DNA of 64,000 bases from Chitinophagaceae bacterium UBA4857 (GTDB lineage: Bacteria > Bacteroidota > Bacteroidia > Chitinophagales > Chitinophagaceae), in assembly GCA_002399735.1 (NCBI GenBank), contig DHEF01000056.1:4624-68623 (forward strand), read 5' to 3'. A program made the position numbers and the translations under genes. Below the pieces are notes generated by a model that was not told the DNA's origin, did not search any database, and saw nothing but the letters and a program-made list of their open reading frames with translations. Below are positions 42,421 to 51,674 of the stretch, piece after piece; position 1 is the stretch's first letter, and the number at the start of each line of letters is the position of its first letter.

Positions 42421-43221
42421 TTACATATCACTGGTAATTTTTTTATAACTGGCCACTACCCCACGTATTAACGATGAACTAAAGCCCTGGTGCTCCATTT
42501 CGTTTAAACCCGCAATGGTACAACCTTTAGGGGTGGTTACTTTATCAATTTCGTATTCAGGGTGGTTGCCATTTTTCAATAATAATTCTGCAGCACCTTT
42601 TACGGTTTGTGCGGCTATAAGCGATGCGGTTGCCGCATCAAAACCTATTTCTATACCACCTTGTATGTTGGCACGTATATAACGCATGGCATATGCCGTA
42701 CCACAAGCACCTAATACCGTGGCGGCATCCATTAGTTTTTCGTCAATGTTTACAATTTTGCCCAGCGTAGTAAATAAATCGTTTACCAATTTATTTTGTT
42801 CCGGTGTTGCCCTTGTATGGCAAATACAGGTAATGCTTTCCTGTATAGCAATGGCGGTATTAGGCATGGCTCTGAATACGGCAATCTTGTTTTTGCCCAA
42901 AACCTCATCAATATCATTAACCGATACACCGGTTACCACCGATATTAAAATTTTAGGTTGTTTTAAGGCAGTCTTAAATTCCTGCAAAACGGTCTGCACC
43001 TGAAAAGGTTTAACCGCCAATATAATTACATCGCTTTGTTTTACAGCAGCAACATTATCGGCAGTAACAACTACACCCAGTTTTTTAATAGCGGTTGCGT
43101 TGTCAACATTTCTTTTGGTAACAATAACATCGGCAGGTTTGCTAAACTTACTTTTTATAAGTCCTTGTGCAATGGCAGTACCTAAGTTACCGCCACCAAT
43201 GATGGCTATTTTAGTTGACAT
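42421..43221 (-). CDS. proC: Pyrroline-5-carboxylate reductase
   Basis: 266 residues, typical. It reduces pyrroline-5-carboxylate to proline with NAD(P)H. The Rossmann motif is KIAIIGGGNLGTAIAQGL, with VILAVKPFQ and the AVFRAMPNTAIAIQ block; the C-terminal dimer domain has ATVLGACGTAYAMRYI and TPKGCTIAGLNEMEHQG. Stand-alone gene between a terminator and a family 1 repeat. Confidence 0.96.
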   Translation of the reverse strand: MSTKIAIIGGGNLGTAIAQGLIKSKFSKPADVIVTKRNVDNATAIKKLGVVVTADNVAAVKQSDVIILAVKPFQVQTVLQEFKTALKQPKILISVVTGVSVNDIDEVLGKNKIAVFRAMPNTAIAIQESITCICHTRATPEQNKLVNDLFTTLGKIVNIDEKLMDAATVLGACGTAYAMRYIRANIQGGIEIGFDAATASLIAAQTVKGAAELLLKNGNHPEYEIDKVTTPKGCTIAGLNEMEHQGFSSSLIRGVVASYKKITSDM

Positions 43222-43288
43222 GGTAGTATAAATTTGACAATTAGATAATTTGAAAATTTGCCAATGAGGTTTTATTACTTCTCAGGAG

Positions 43289-43369
43289 ACTTGCACATTG
43301 CCGAATAGAATTACCACAGTACAAGAGTGCGACGCAACAGCCGATGCTAGTAGTAATGCAGTCGATAAA
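43289..43369 (+). repeat. Dispersed intergenic repeat, family 1 (short form), copy E
   Basis: ttgcacattgccgaatagaa, ttaccacagt, acaagagtgcgacgcaacag, ccgatgctagtagtaatgca, gtcgataaac. One of the cleanest copies in the window. After it 43386-43399 (gttagtatatagat) is complementary to 43446-43459, a separate 14-bp inverted repeat between proC and purL. Confidence 0.75.
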
Positions 43370-43473
43370 CAAAAAATATTCAGACGTTAGTATATAGATG
43401 TTAGTATGCAGACTGCCTACCAGCCGTAAAACTATAAAGTCTATTATCTATATACTAACATCTAATATCTATA

Positions 43474-45678
43474 CTACGCCTTCGATAATTTTTCACCAAT
43501 AGCGTTATCATAAATATTTTTCCAACTACTAATGGTTGCCCAGCTTTGCTGATCCACCAATACCTCTCCGTTGGTTACTACACCAATTTTAGTAAACGGT
43601 GTACCTGCTGCCGCGGCCTCAAAAACTTCTTGTTTATCTGCACTTACCGATACCATCACACGGCTCTGACCTTCGCCAAATAACCAGGCATCGGTACGAA
43701 TATCTTTTGTAGTAGCTAATGTAAATCCTAAGCCACGGTTAAAACCAGCCTCGCATAAAGTAACAAATAAACCTCCTTCACTCACATCATGTGCAGATGC
43801 CACTAATTTATTTTTAATCAGGCCGCTTACTGTTTGTTGTAAAGCGAACTCCTCCTCTAAATTAAAATAAGGTGCTGCTGATTTTGTTACTCCATGAAAA
43901 GAATGCAGGTATTCAGAACAACCCAAATCGTTGGTTACATTACCTAATACATAAATAATATCGCCGACTTGTTTAAAGTCCAAAGTCATTTTATCGGCAA
44001 TATTTTCCAACATACCTACCATACCAATAGTTGGTGTTGGGTTAACCGGACCATCGGGGTTTTGGTTATAAAAACTTACGTTACCACCGGTAACAGGCGT
44101 ATCAAACTTACGGCAGGCATCACCCATACCATTAATAGCATTTACAAATTGGTAGTACACTTCCGGATCGTAAGGGTTACCAAAGTTTAAACAGTTGGTT
44201 ACGCCTAATGGCGCACCACCGCTACAAACTATATTACGGGCAGCTTCGCTTACCGCAATCATAGCACCTTTGTATGGGTCGGCATATACATAACGGCTGT
44301 TACAATCTGTTGTAATAGCAACCGCCTTAGTTGTATCTTTTATCGCCACAATAGCTGCATCTGAAGGTTGGTTGGTAGATGAGTTGGCAATACCTACCAT
44401 GCTATCGTACTGGTTATATATCCATTGTTTAGAAGCAATAGTGGGCAAGCCCATTATTACTTCGGCCACTTGTTGTAAATTTTCCGGAACGGCAATTTCA
44501 TCAGCGTTAAACTTGGCAATTTCGGCTAAATATTTAGGCTCGGTATAAGCACGGTCGTACACAGGAGCACCACCACCTAATACTAAATCGTGTGCAGGTA
44601 ATTCAGCTTCCAGTTCACCATGCATGTAAAACTTCAGCAAGCCATCATCCGTCACTTCGCCAATTACCGAGCATGGTAAATCCCATTTTTCAAAAACGGC
44701 TTCTACTTCTGCCTCACGGCCTTTTTGTGCTACCAGCAACATACGTTCCTGGCTTTCGCTTAACAATAACTCCCAGGTTTTCATGTTGGCCTGGCGGGTT
44801 GGTACTTTGTCAAGGTCAATACGCATACCTACACCACCTTTAGCACTCATTTCGGCAGTTGAGCAAATAATGCCCGCCGCACCCATATCCTGCATACCTA
44901 CAACCGCACCGGTTTGTATTACTTCTAAACAAGCTTCTAATAATTTTTTCTCCTGAAAGGGGTCACCTACTTGTACAGCAGGTAATTCTTTGGTGCTTTC
45001 GGCAGAAATATCGGCCGATGCAAAGGATGCACCACCAATACCATCTTTACCCGTTGCACTACCTACAAACATTACCGGGTTACCCAAACCTTCGGCAGTA
45101 GCCGAAACTGTTTGGCCGGCTTTTACTATACCCACACTCATGGCATTAACCAACGGGTTGGTATGGTACGACTGATCAAAATATATTTCGCCACCAACGG
45201 TTGGCACACCAAAACAGTTACCATAATGACCAATACCATGTACCACACCGGCCAGTAAATGTTTTGTTTTATCCTCTTCCAGTTTACCAAAACGTAATGA
45301 GTTTAGTGCTGCAATCGGGCGGGCACCCATGGTAAAAATATCGCGGTGAATACCACCAACACCGGTAGCGGCACCCTGGAAAGGCTCAATAGCTGATGGG
45401 TGATTATGCGACTCAATTTTAAAAACAACGCCCAGGTTATCGCCAATATCCATTAAACCCGCATTTTCCTCACCGGCTTTCACCAGCATTTTACCACCTT
45501 CACGGGGTAAGGTTTTTAGCCATTTAATAGAGTTTTTGTAGCTACAGTGCTCACTCCACATACCCGAAAAGGCACACAATTCATTAAAATTGGGAACACG
45601 GCCCAGTTTCACTTTTATTAATTCAAATTCTTCTTCTGTTAGTCTTAACTGTTGGGCTGTTTTAGCAGTAATTTCCAT
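43474..45678 (-). CDS. purL: Phosphoribosylformylglycinamidine synthase subunit PurL (small type)
   Basis: 734 residues, the length of the small PurL that works with separate PurS and PurQ (glutaminase) subunits in purine synthesis; those two are not in the window. Motifs: FSGMWSEHCSYKNSIKWLK at the start, FKIESHNHPSAIEPFQGAATG and GVGGIHRDIF for substrate and ATP, then DMGAAGIICSTAEMSAKG. Both AIRS-like halves are present. The start is preceded by a promoter element at 45721-45728 and a leader of about 38 bases. Confidence 0.96.
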   Translation of the reverse strand: MEITAKTAQQLRLTEEEFELIKVKLGRVPNFNELCAFSGMWSEHCSYKNSIKWLKTLPREGGKMLVKAGEENAGLMDIGDNLGVVFKIESHNHPSAIEPFQGAATGVGGIHRDIFTMGARPIAALNSLRFGKLEEDKTKHLLAGVVHGIGHYGNCFGVPTVGGEIYFDQSYHTNPLVNAMSVGIVKAGQTVSATAEGLGNPVMFVGSATGKDGIGGASFASADISAESTKELPAVQVGDPFQEKKLLEACLEVIQTGAVVGMQDMGAAGIICSTAEMSAKGGVGMRIDLDKVPTRQANMKTWELLLSESQERMLLVAQKGREAEVEAVFEKWDLPCSVIGEVTDDGLLKFYMHGELEAELPAHDLVLGGGAPVYDRAYTEPKYLAEIAKFNADEIAVPENLQQVAEVIMGLPTIASKQWIYNQYDSMVGIANSSTNQPSDAAIVAIKDTTKAVAITTDCNSRYVYADPYKGAMIAVSEAARNIVCSGGAPLGVTNCLNFGNPYDPEVYYQFVNAINGMGDACRKFDTPVTGGNVSFYNQNPDGPVNPTPTIGMVGMLENIADKMTLDFKQVGDIIYVLGNVTNDLGCSEYLHSFHGVTKSAAPYFNLEEEFALQQTVSGLIKNKLVASAHDVSEGGLFVTLCEAGFNRGLGFTLATTKDIRTDAWLFGEGQSRVMVSVSADKQEVFEAAAAGTPFTKIGVVTNGEVLVDQQSWATISSWKNIYDNAIGEKLSKA

Positions 45679-45720
45679 TTTTATGAAGTTGTAGCGTTAA
45701 TTGAGCTTTTAAAAGAAGTG

Positions 45721-45728
45721 CAAAAGTA
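45721..45728 (-). promoter_or_regulatory. -7 element of purL
   Basis: tacttttg on the minus strand; about 42 bases before the ATG at 45678. No exact TTG at -33. Confidence 0.5.
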
Positions 45729-45796
45729 CAAATGATGATTGAATGGGCGTAAACAGTTATTAACTTTTTACACATACTTCACTTATTTTACCGGTT

Positions 45797-45833
45797 TCAA
45801 CCCCGAGCCAAGGTTTGTGTATTGCTTCGGGGA
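45797..45833 (+). repeat. Free-standing copy of the ccccga/tcgggg hairpin module
   Basis: caaccccgagccaaggtttg then tgtattgcttcgggg closely matches the module inserted in repeat copy H (32088-32126) and a diverged copy at 49912-49940. Arms ccccga and tcgggg can pair. The rest of 45679-46030 is unremarkable; catcgttgcaatcaggtgat and an agaaag-rich hairpin (about 45884-45905) were noted. Confidence 0.5.
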
Positions 45834-46030
45834 TGCAGTTTTTCATGGCATCATCGTTGCAATCAGGTGATTGTTCGCAATCTTTTCTTTCAGTGAAAGA
45901 AGAGATGAGAGCCTCCGTTCACCGCCCCTTCAATGGGTATCAAATAAAAACCCTCATTATCAAAATAGTTATTTGCTCATAAAACTTACCAATAATATAT
46001 TTACTTTCGTTCGTTTAAAGCGTTTTTCAT

Positions 46031-47296
46031 TTGGAGCATTTGCTTTTTGCCACTTATCTGGTATTATTTGCCTGGCTGGTAACCAAAACTACCTTTTTTA
46101 CTAATTCAGGCTTAAACAAGGCCCAGTTGGTCATGCTTTTTTTAATAAAAGTACTCATGGGCATTTTTTATGGCTGGATGGGTATTTATTACGATGGCTA
46201 TGCCCGCATGTTAGATACCTGGTTACATCACCAAAACGGTTTAGACCAATATCATTTATTAACCAGCGATCCGGCAGCTTACATTAAAAGCTTTACCCAT
46301 GACCCCTATGAAAACACCGAAGGCGTAGGTAAATTTTTCGCCTCACATAATTCGTACTGGAACGATTTAAAGGGAGTTATGTTTGCCAAAATCCTTTCTA
46401 TTTTTAATATTTTTAGCTTTGGCGAATATTATGTAAACGTTATTTTCTACAGCTTTTGCTCCTTTTTTGCACCGGTAGCATTCTATAGGGTTGCCAACGA
46501 TTTATTTCCAACAAAACGTATTACTAACCTTATTGCCTGTTTTCTGGTCCCTTCATTTGTTTACTGGTCAAGCGGTATTCACAAGGAAGGTTTACTGGCG
46601 GTAGGCATTGGCCTCATTGTGTACCATGTATACTTTGGCTTAAAAACCAATACCTGGCCCATAAAACGTTGGCTGTCTTTTGCCCTGGCTTTAATACTAT
46701 TATTTACTTTACGCAACTTTATACTGGTAGTATTATTACCGGCTGTGTTGGTTTGGGTATTGGCAAGCAGGTTAAAAAAGCGTAGGTTATTATTTTTCGT
46801 TGGTGTTTACACCCTTTTTATTATTATGTTTTTTGGCTTACGTTTAATAAACAACTCACTCGATTTTCCGGCCGTAGTGGTAGAAAAACAAAAAGCCTTT
46901 ATCAACAACCCCGGCAATACCTCTATTGATATAACCGCCATGGAAGCCACTTTCAGCGATTTTGTAAAAACCGCTCCCCAGGCAATATCATTTACCACCA
47001 TTCGTCCGTTCCCGTCCGATGCCAACCATATTTTATCGCTTGCCGCCGTGGTAGAAATAATCGCTATATGGTTGTTAATTATATTGTTTATTTTTTTCTC
47101 CGATATAAAATACCAGGACAAGGCCTACTTATTATTTGTACTCTTCTTTTCCATCACTTTTTTACTAGCAATTGGTTATAGTGTAAATAATCTGGGTGCA
47201 ATAGTGCGTTACCGCAGTTTAATTTTTCCCTTATTTATGGCACCCATACTATCCGGTATAAATTGGCAACGACTAAAAGCAAAGCTAAATTTTTAA
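46031..47296 (+). CDS. Multi-spanning membrane protein of unknown function
   Basis: 421 residues with about ten hydrophobic segments, from TTG 46031, since an in-frame stop (46016-46018) lies close upstream and no earlier ATG fits. Signs of a polymerase/glycosyltransferase-C-like layout: an acidic periplasmic loop with YYDGYARMLDTWLHHQN, a conserved-looking SSGIHKEGLL, and a C-terminal IVRYRSLIFPLFMAPIL, reminiscent of membrane proteins in polysaccharide or lipid-linked sugar assembly. I cannot assign the substrate. It stands alone between purL (divergent) and glnN. Confidence 0.7.
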   Translation: MEHLLFATYLVLFAWLVTKTTFFTNSGLNKAQLVMLFLIKVLMGIFYGWMGIYYDGYARMLDTWLHHQNGLDQYHLLTSDPAAYIKSFTHDPYENTEGVGKFFASHNSYWNDLKGVMFAKILSIFNIFSFGEYYVNVIFYSFCSFFAPVAFYRVANDLFPTKRITNLIACFLVPSFVYWSSGIHKEGLLAVGIGLIVYHVYFGLKTNTWPIKRWLSFALALILLFTLRNFILVVLLPAVLVWVLASRLKKRRLLFFVGVYTLFIIMFFGLRLINNSLDFPAVVVEKQKAFINNPGNTSIDITAMEATFSDFVKTAPQAISFTTIRPFPSDANHILSLAAVVEIIAIWLLIILFIFFSDIKYQDKAYLLFVLFFSITFLLAIGYSVNNLGAIVRYRSLIFPLFMAPILSGINWQRLKAKLNF

Positions 47297-47467
47297 ATAT
47301 ATATTTTTTATAATATGTAATATTTAAGCCGAATAACCCATAAAATAAACTAACACTTGTATTTTTTTTCAATTTATTTCCTATTATTTCACAATTATGC
47401 TATGAATTACAAAATAAAATTTGAATTTATTAAATAATGATGTTTTTTTGTACAAAACACAAAACAT

Positions 47468-49657
47468 ATGTCCCTTCGTTTTCAAGCAATTTCCAACATC
47501 TCAGCTGCAGAGGATGCAAACCCTGGTAATACGGGTAAGATTACTGCTACGTTTGGCAGTAATGTATTTACTTTAAAAACTGCTCGTGAGTTTTTAAGTG
47601 ATGAAGCTTATAAAAGCTTAGTTTCTTCTATTAAAAACGGACAAAAAATTGACCGTTTTATGGCTAACCAGATTGCTACAGGTGTTAGAGCCTGGGCCGA
47701 AACCAAAGGTGTTACCCACTATACACACTGGTTTCAACCCTTAACCGGAAGTACTGCTGAAAAACACGACTCATTTTTCACCTTAAAAAGTGATGGCACT
47801 CCTATTGAGCAATTTGAAGGCGACGCATTAATACAACAAGAACCGGACGCTTCTTCTTTCCCTAATGGTGGCTTACGTGCTACTTTTGAAGCCCGTGGTT
47901 ATACCGGCTGGGATCCTACTTCCCCACCCTTTATTATTGAAATTGGTGCAGGCAAAACCCTGTGTATACCTACTATATTTATTTCTTACACCGGTGAGTC
48001 TTTAGACTATAAAGCTCCATTGTTAAAAGCGATTGATGCACTTAACAAAGCCGCTGTAGATGTATGTCATTATTTTGATAAAAACGTAAGCAAAGTTGCC
48101 CCTACATTAGGTTGGGAGCAGGAATACTTCGTTGTTGACGAAGGTTTATTCAATGCCCGTCCTGACCTGGTAATGTGTGGTCGTACCGTATATGGTCATA
48201 ACTCTGCCCGTAACCAACAATTAGAAGATCATTATTTTGGTTCTATTCCTGAACGTGTGTATGCTTACATGCGTGACTTTGAAAACGAATCATACAAATT
48301 AGGTATTCCTTTACGCACCCGTCATAACGAGGTAGCACCTGCACAGTTTGAGTGTGCACCTATTTTTGAAGAAGTAAGTGTGGCCGTTGATCACAACTCT
48401 TTATTGATGGACGTGATGGATCGTGTTGCCCGCCGTCACAAATTACGTGTGCTACTACACGAAAAACCATTTGCCGGTATTAACGGTAGTGGTAAACATA
48501 ATAACTGGAGTATGGCTACCGATACAGGTGTTAACTTATTAGCACCCGGTAAAACGCCAAAAACCAATTTAATGTTCCTTACATTTTTTGTAAACACCAT
48601 TAAAGCGGTGCATGATTATGCCGATATTTTAAGAGCATCAATCGCTTCAGCTTCTAACGATCATCGTTTAGGTGCTAACGAAGCGCCTCCTGCCATTATC
48701 TCAGTATTCATTGGCCAATACTTGAGTAAAGTATTAAACGATGTTAAAGAAAGAGTTGGTGATAATTTTGACGAGCAGGATGAAAGCATGCTGAAGATCG
48801 ACATTCACAAAAGCATTCCTGAATTATTATTAGATAATACCGACCGTAACAGAACTTCTCCTTTTGCCTTTACGGGTAACAAATTTGAGTTCCGTGCAGT
48901 AGGTTCTACAGCCAACTGCGCCAATCCTATGACCGTGTTAAATACGATTATGGCGGCTACCTTAAAACAATTTAAAGCCGATGTGGACGGTTTAATTGAA
49001 AAAGGTGAGAAAAAAGAAATCGCTATCATGCACGTTATACGTGAGTATATTGTAGCCAGTGAAAAAATTCTTTTCGAAGGTGATGGTTATAGCGAAAACT
49101 GGGAAAAAGAAGCAGAGAAGAGAGGTTTGCCAAACGTAAAAACTACGCCTTTGGCATTAGACGGAATGGTTACTGATAAAGCCAAACAGTTATTCCACAG
49201 TTGCGGTATTTACAGCCACTCTGAGTTAGAAGCCCGTCACGAAATTGAATTGGAAAAATACATTAAAAAAATTCAGATTGAAGGACGTTTAATGGGCGAA
49301 TTGGCAACCAGTCATATCCTGCCTCCTTCTATCCGTTACCAAAATCTTTTAGCCTCTAACATTAAAGGCTTAAAAGAAGCCGGTCTATCAGAAGAAGCTT
49401 TCAGCAACCAAAAACAAATTTTAGACAAAATTTCCGAGCATATCAACAAGGCAAGCGATCTGGTAGAAAAAATGATTGAAGCCCGTAAAATATGCAACAA
49501 CATGGAAGATACCCGCACCAAAGCCATCGCTTACCAATCGCAGGTAAAAGATGCCTTCTTTGATGCCATCCGTTACCACGCCGATAAATTAGAATTATTG
49601 GTTGATGACAAAAACTGGTACCTGCCTAAATACCGTGAGTTATTATTCTTAAGATAA
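47468..49657 (+). CDS. glnN: Type III glutamine synthetase
   Basis: 729 residues, the length of GSIII enzymes, larger than GlnA (about 470). It makes glutamine from glutamate and ammonia with ATP. Motifs: GYTGWDPTSPPFIIE, TLGWEQEYFVVDEG, RTRHNEVAPAQFECAPIFEE and FAGINGSGKHNNWSM, then FEFRAVGSTANCANPMTVLN; a helical C-terminal part (KQILDKISEHINKASDLVEK) completes it. With amt nine kilobases away it gives ammonium uptake and fixation. The leader (47297-47467) is strongly AT-rich without an exact promoter match. Confidence 0.97.
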   Translation: MSLRFQAISNISAAEDANPGNTGKITATFGSNVFTLKTAREFLSDEAYKSLVSSIKNGQKIDRFMANQIATGVRAWAETKGVTHYTHWFQPLTGSTAEKHDSFFTLKSDGTPIEQFEGDALIQQEPDASSFPNGGLRATFEARGYTGWDPTSPPFIIEIGAGKTLCIPTIFISYTGESLDYKAPLLKAIDALNKAAVDVCHYFDKNVSKVAPTLGWEQEYFVVDEGLFNARPDLVMCGRTVYGHNSARNQQLEDHYFGSIPERVYAYMRDFENESYKLGIPLRTRHNEVAPAQFECAPIFEEVSVAVDHNSLLMDVMDRVARRHKLRVLLHEKPFAGINGSGKHNNWSMATDTGVNLLAPGKTPKTNLMFLTFFVNTIKAVHDYADILRASIASASNDHRLGANEAPPAIISVFIGQYLSKVLNDVKERVGDNFDEQDESMLKIDIHKSIPELLLDNTDRNRTSPFAFTGNKFEFRAVGSTANCANPMTVLNTIMAATLKQFKADVDGLIEKGEKKEIAIMHVIREYIVASEKILFEGDGYSENWEKEAEKRGLPNVKTTPLALDGMVTDKAKQLFHSCGIYSHSELEARHEIELEKYIKKIQIEGRLMGELATSHILPPSIRYQNLLASNIKGLKEAGLSEEAFSNQKQILDKISEHINKASDLVEKMIEARKICNNMEDTRTKAIAYQSQVKDAFFDAIRYHADKLELLVDDKNWYLPKYRELLFLR

Positions 49658-49679
49658 TGTCTATTGTTTTAGTATGATA

Positions 49680-49706
49680 AAACCCTGCTTCGGCAGGGTT
49701 TTTATT
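49680..49706 (+). terminator. Terminator of glnN
   Basis: aaaccctgc, tetraloop ttcg, gcagggttt and a T run. Confidence 0.9.
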
Positions 49707-49767
49707 TTTATGACGTCCCACAACCCCTCACAAGGAAAGGCTTAGAGAATTGAGTACGCATATTTTT

Positions 49768-50062
49768 TGTTAACCAGCGTCCAAACCTTGATTGGACTTT
49801 TGTTGCGTCGCACACTTGTGCACCTGTAACACTACTCAACATTATGCAAGGCGCACCCCGACTTGTCGGTGGTACTGCATTAATTCTATGGGGCATTGTG
49901 TTGCTAACCCCGAGCTTGGCACAGTGCGTTTGGTTCGAGGCAGTACTCCGTATTTTAGTCGGAGTGCTTGTAACTTTACTCAACATTTCCACAAAGCGGA
50001 ACAAATAGTGCAAAGTTCATCTAGTTTACCCGACGGTACGTTCTATTCGTTAATCTGTATTT
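49768..50062 (-). repeat. Dispersed intergenic repeat, family 1 (long form), two adjacent copies I1 and I2
   Basis: I1 (49768-49890): gcgtccaaaccttgattgga, ttgcgtcgcacacttgtgca, cctgtaacactactcaacat, tatgcaaggcgcaccccgac, ttgtcggtggtactgcatta. I2 (49908-50062) repeats gtaactttactcaacattt..., tgcaaag, gacggtacgttctattcg, but carries a diverged ccccgag module (49912-49940), an actccg/cggagt hairpin (49946-49968) and a decayed ttcca...gcggaa palindrome. A tandem, unequally decorated pair. Nothing else was found in 50063-50257. Confidence 0.65.
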
Positions 50063-50257
50063 TGTTAATTACAAAATCGTATTGTCCTAACAACAATACA
50101 AAATGCATAATGCCAATACGTTGGCTTCCATCATCTAATTTTTGTTGTAAATTGTGTTGCATAACATTAAGAAGGCATAACAGAAATTTTATCAAAACAA
50201 CAGGTTTGGCGACATGCGGGCTGAAGTGCTAAAACTCAACTTCAGAATTTCTATTCC

Positions 50258-50315
50258 GCCAATGCTGTGAGTATTGACTTTTTTTGTAATTTATCCAACG
50301 GCTCACAGCATTGGC
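50258..50315 (+). repeat. 14-bp perfect inverted repeat, left border hairpin of a cassette-like island
   Basis: gccaatgctgtgag (50258-50271) is the exact complement of ctcacagcattggc (50302-50315), with a 30-base loop. A weaker stem (ctgaagt at 50221, acttcag at 50239) lies beside it. The word cacagcattggctt and the following block resemble, by recollection, sequences in front of mobile genes in Bacteroidota. Confidence 0.6.
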
Positions 50316-50412
50316 TTCGTACGTGCAAAATTGAAAGTTCTGTTCATTTTTGTCCCATACTATCGCCAAGCCGTTTCCGTTATCAGTAATTGTAACACCC
50401 AACAACAACAAT

Positions 50413-50820
50413 ATGAACATAGTATATAGTTTTGACAAGAGACCGACAGCAGACCAAATAATTGAACTTTACGACAATTCAGGTTTACCAAGACCAACAT
50501 ACGACAAAGAACGTATTCAAAAAATGTTTGACAATTCAAACCTAATCATTACGGCTTGGGACAACGACCTCTTAGTTGGAGTTTCTCGTTCAATCACAGA
50601 TTGGGTCTGGGCTTGCTATCTTTCTGACCTTGCTGTTAGACATAGTTATAAAAAAGAAGGAATTGGAAGGCAACTTGTAAACTTGACCAAGGAAAAAGTT
50701 GGTGAACAATCAATGGTTTTACTTTTATCTGTTCCTACTGCAATGGAATACTATCCAAAAATAGGTTTTGAAAAACAAGAAAGCAGTTTTATAATAAACC
50801 GAGCGGAATGGAGAAAATAA
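50413..50820 (+). CDS. GNAT family N-acetyltransferase
   Basis: 135 residues from the ATG at 50413; the longer frame to 50350 reads through the leader and is not favoured. The acetyl-CoA loop is KKEGIGRQLVNLTKEKV, with LSDLAVRHSYK before it and TAMEYYPKIGFEKQESSFII after, typical for small GNAT enzymes. Substrate unknown. Base and codon use (many aac, gac, ccaaca) is visibly less AT-tract-like than in neighbours, which fits recent transfer. It lies in a cassette-like island with a VOC protein. Confidence 0.85.
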   Translation: MNIVYSFDKRPTADQIIELYDNSGLPRPTYDKERIQKMFDNSNLIITAWDNDLLVGVSRSITDWVWACYLSDLAVRHSYKKEGIGRQLVNLTKEKVGEQSMVLLLSVPTAMEYYPKIGFEKQESSFIINRAEWRK

Positions 50821-50912
50821 TTTTTGCCACTTTCCAAAAATGGTTTGAAGATGAATTTAAATTAACAAAAGAGACTTCCGACCTTTGGGTAAAAAAGATA
50901 TTAAAATTTTAA
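50808..50912 (+). CDS. Possible small protein overlapping the acetyltransferase end (34 aa)
   Basis: ATG at 50808 lies inside the last codons of the acetyltransferase gene; the frame runs 34 codons to TAA at 50910-50912. The product begins MEKIIFATFQKWFEDEFKLT and ends KKILKF, an amphipathic, aromatic-rich peptide that looks protein-like rather than random. It could be a translated small gene or the remnant of a longer one. No family recognised. Confidence 0.3.
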   Translation: MEKIIFATFQKWFEDEFKLTKETSDLWVKKILKF

Positions 50913-50931
50913 TTCAATAGCATAAATAAAT

Positions 50932-51357
50932 ATGGCAACTGTAAATCCATACATCTACTTCAACGGCAATTGTGAAGAAGCGTTCAATTTTTATAAAACC
51001 GTCTTTCAAAAGGACTTCACATATATCGGACGTTACAAAGACGTTCCCAGTACGGACAGACAGATCTTTCGGGAAACAGATGAAAAAATAATGCACGTTT
51101 CTTTGCCTATTAGCGAGGAGACCGTTTTAATGGGAGCTGACAACACCGAAGCATATAACGAGTTATTGGCGTATAGCAACTTTTCTCTTATTGTTCATAC
51201 TGACGAAAAAGAAGAAGCGGATAGACTATTCAAAGAACTCTCCAATGGCGGACAAATAAAAATGCCAATGAACTTAACATTTTGGGGATCATACTACGGT
51301 ATATGTATTGACAAATTTGGAATTATGTGGAAGCTTACAATTGAGGCTGAGCATTGA
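50932..51357 (+). CDS. VOC family protein (PhnB/3-demethylubiquinone-methyltransferase-like fold)
   Basis: 141 residues. The vicinal-oxygen-chelate fold is recognised from NPYIYFNGNCEEAFNFYKTVF, the MHVSLPISEETVLMGAD strand pair and FWGSYYGICIDKFGIMWKL. Proteins of this PhnB-like group are often annotated as glyoxalase/bleomycin-resistance relatives, usually without known activity; metal ligands are incomplete in many. It follows the GNAT gene in the same direction inside the cassette-like island. Confidence 0.85.
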   Translation: MATVNPYIYFNGNCEEAFNFYKTVFQKDFTYIGRYKDVPSTDRQIFRETDEKIMHVSLPISEETVLMGADNTEAYNELLAYSNFSLIVHTDEKEEADRLFKELSNGGQIKMPMNLTFWGSYYGICIDKFGIMWKLTIEAEH

Positions 51358-51385
51358 GCCGATTTATATAAGTTATGATTTTGCC

Positions 51386-51434
51386 TTTGTTGGCATTGTG
51401 ATTTTGCCTGTGCGGCCGCGAAATCACCAACAAA
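51386..51434 (+). repeat. Bulged hairpin, right border of the cassette-like island
   Basis: tttgttg (51386-51392) and gtgattt (51398-51404) pair with aaatcac (51421-51427) and caacaaa (51428-51434); gcatt is a one-sided bulge, and the loop is GC-rich (tgcctgtgcggccgcg). An imperfect stem with an unpaired bulge on one side is the layout of integron attC sites, but the attC core words were not seen. The remainder of 51435-51599 shows nothing definite. Confidence 0.5.
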
Positions 51435-51599
51435 ATATAGGGAAACATCATTAAATATTACTGTTGGTCTATTTGCTATGCTACAAATGCCACACAAGAC
51501 ACAACAGCGGCGTGTTGTTTTTAGAAGACCAACCGTAAAGGTTCAAAAGCTATGTACAAAAGTTTGATGTGTACATCTTAATGAAAGTTATAGTTGATA

Positions 51600-51665
51600 T
51601 TATTCCTCGAAAAAAAATCCATCAGCTGAAATGTCGAAATCAATTTCAATATTCAATTCGCTCAT
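51600..51665 (-). CDS. Possible 21-aa ORF downstream of the G9-tract gene
   Basis: ATG at 51665, nine bases after the stop of the next gene upstream, with a ggagta word in front. It reads MSELNIEIDFDISADGFFFE and then E, stop. It contains a T8 tract. It may be the start of a gene truncated by a deletion or just chance. Confidence 0.2.
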   Translation of the reverse strand: MSELNIEIDFDISADGFFFEE

Positions 51666-51674
51666 CCGTTTTAG

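Noticed and set aside
49708..50232. Plus- and minus-strand frames across the tandem repeat copies after glnN
   Set aside because: Cysteine- and threonine-rich products caused by the repeat sequence itself; similar frames occur in other repeat copies.
50350..50412. Longer start for the GNAT gene
   Set aside because: The extra residues read through the leader; the GNAT fold begins after the ATG at 50413.
51386..51434. Calling the bulged hairpin a true integron attC site
   Set aside because: The conserved core words and an integrase are absent; only the general geometry fits.
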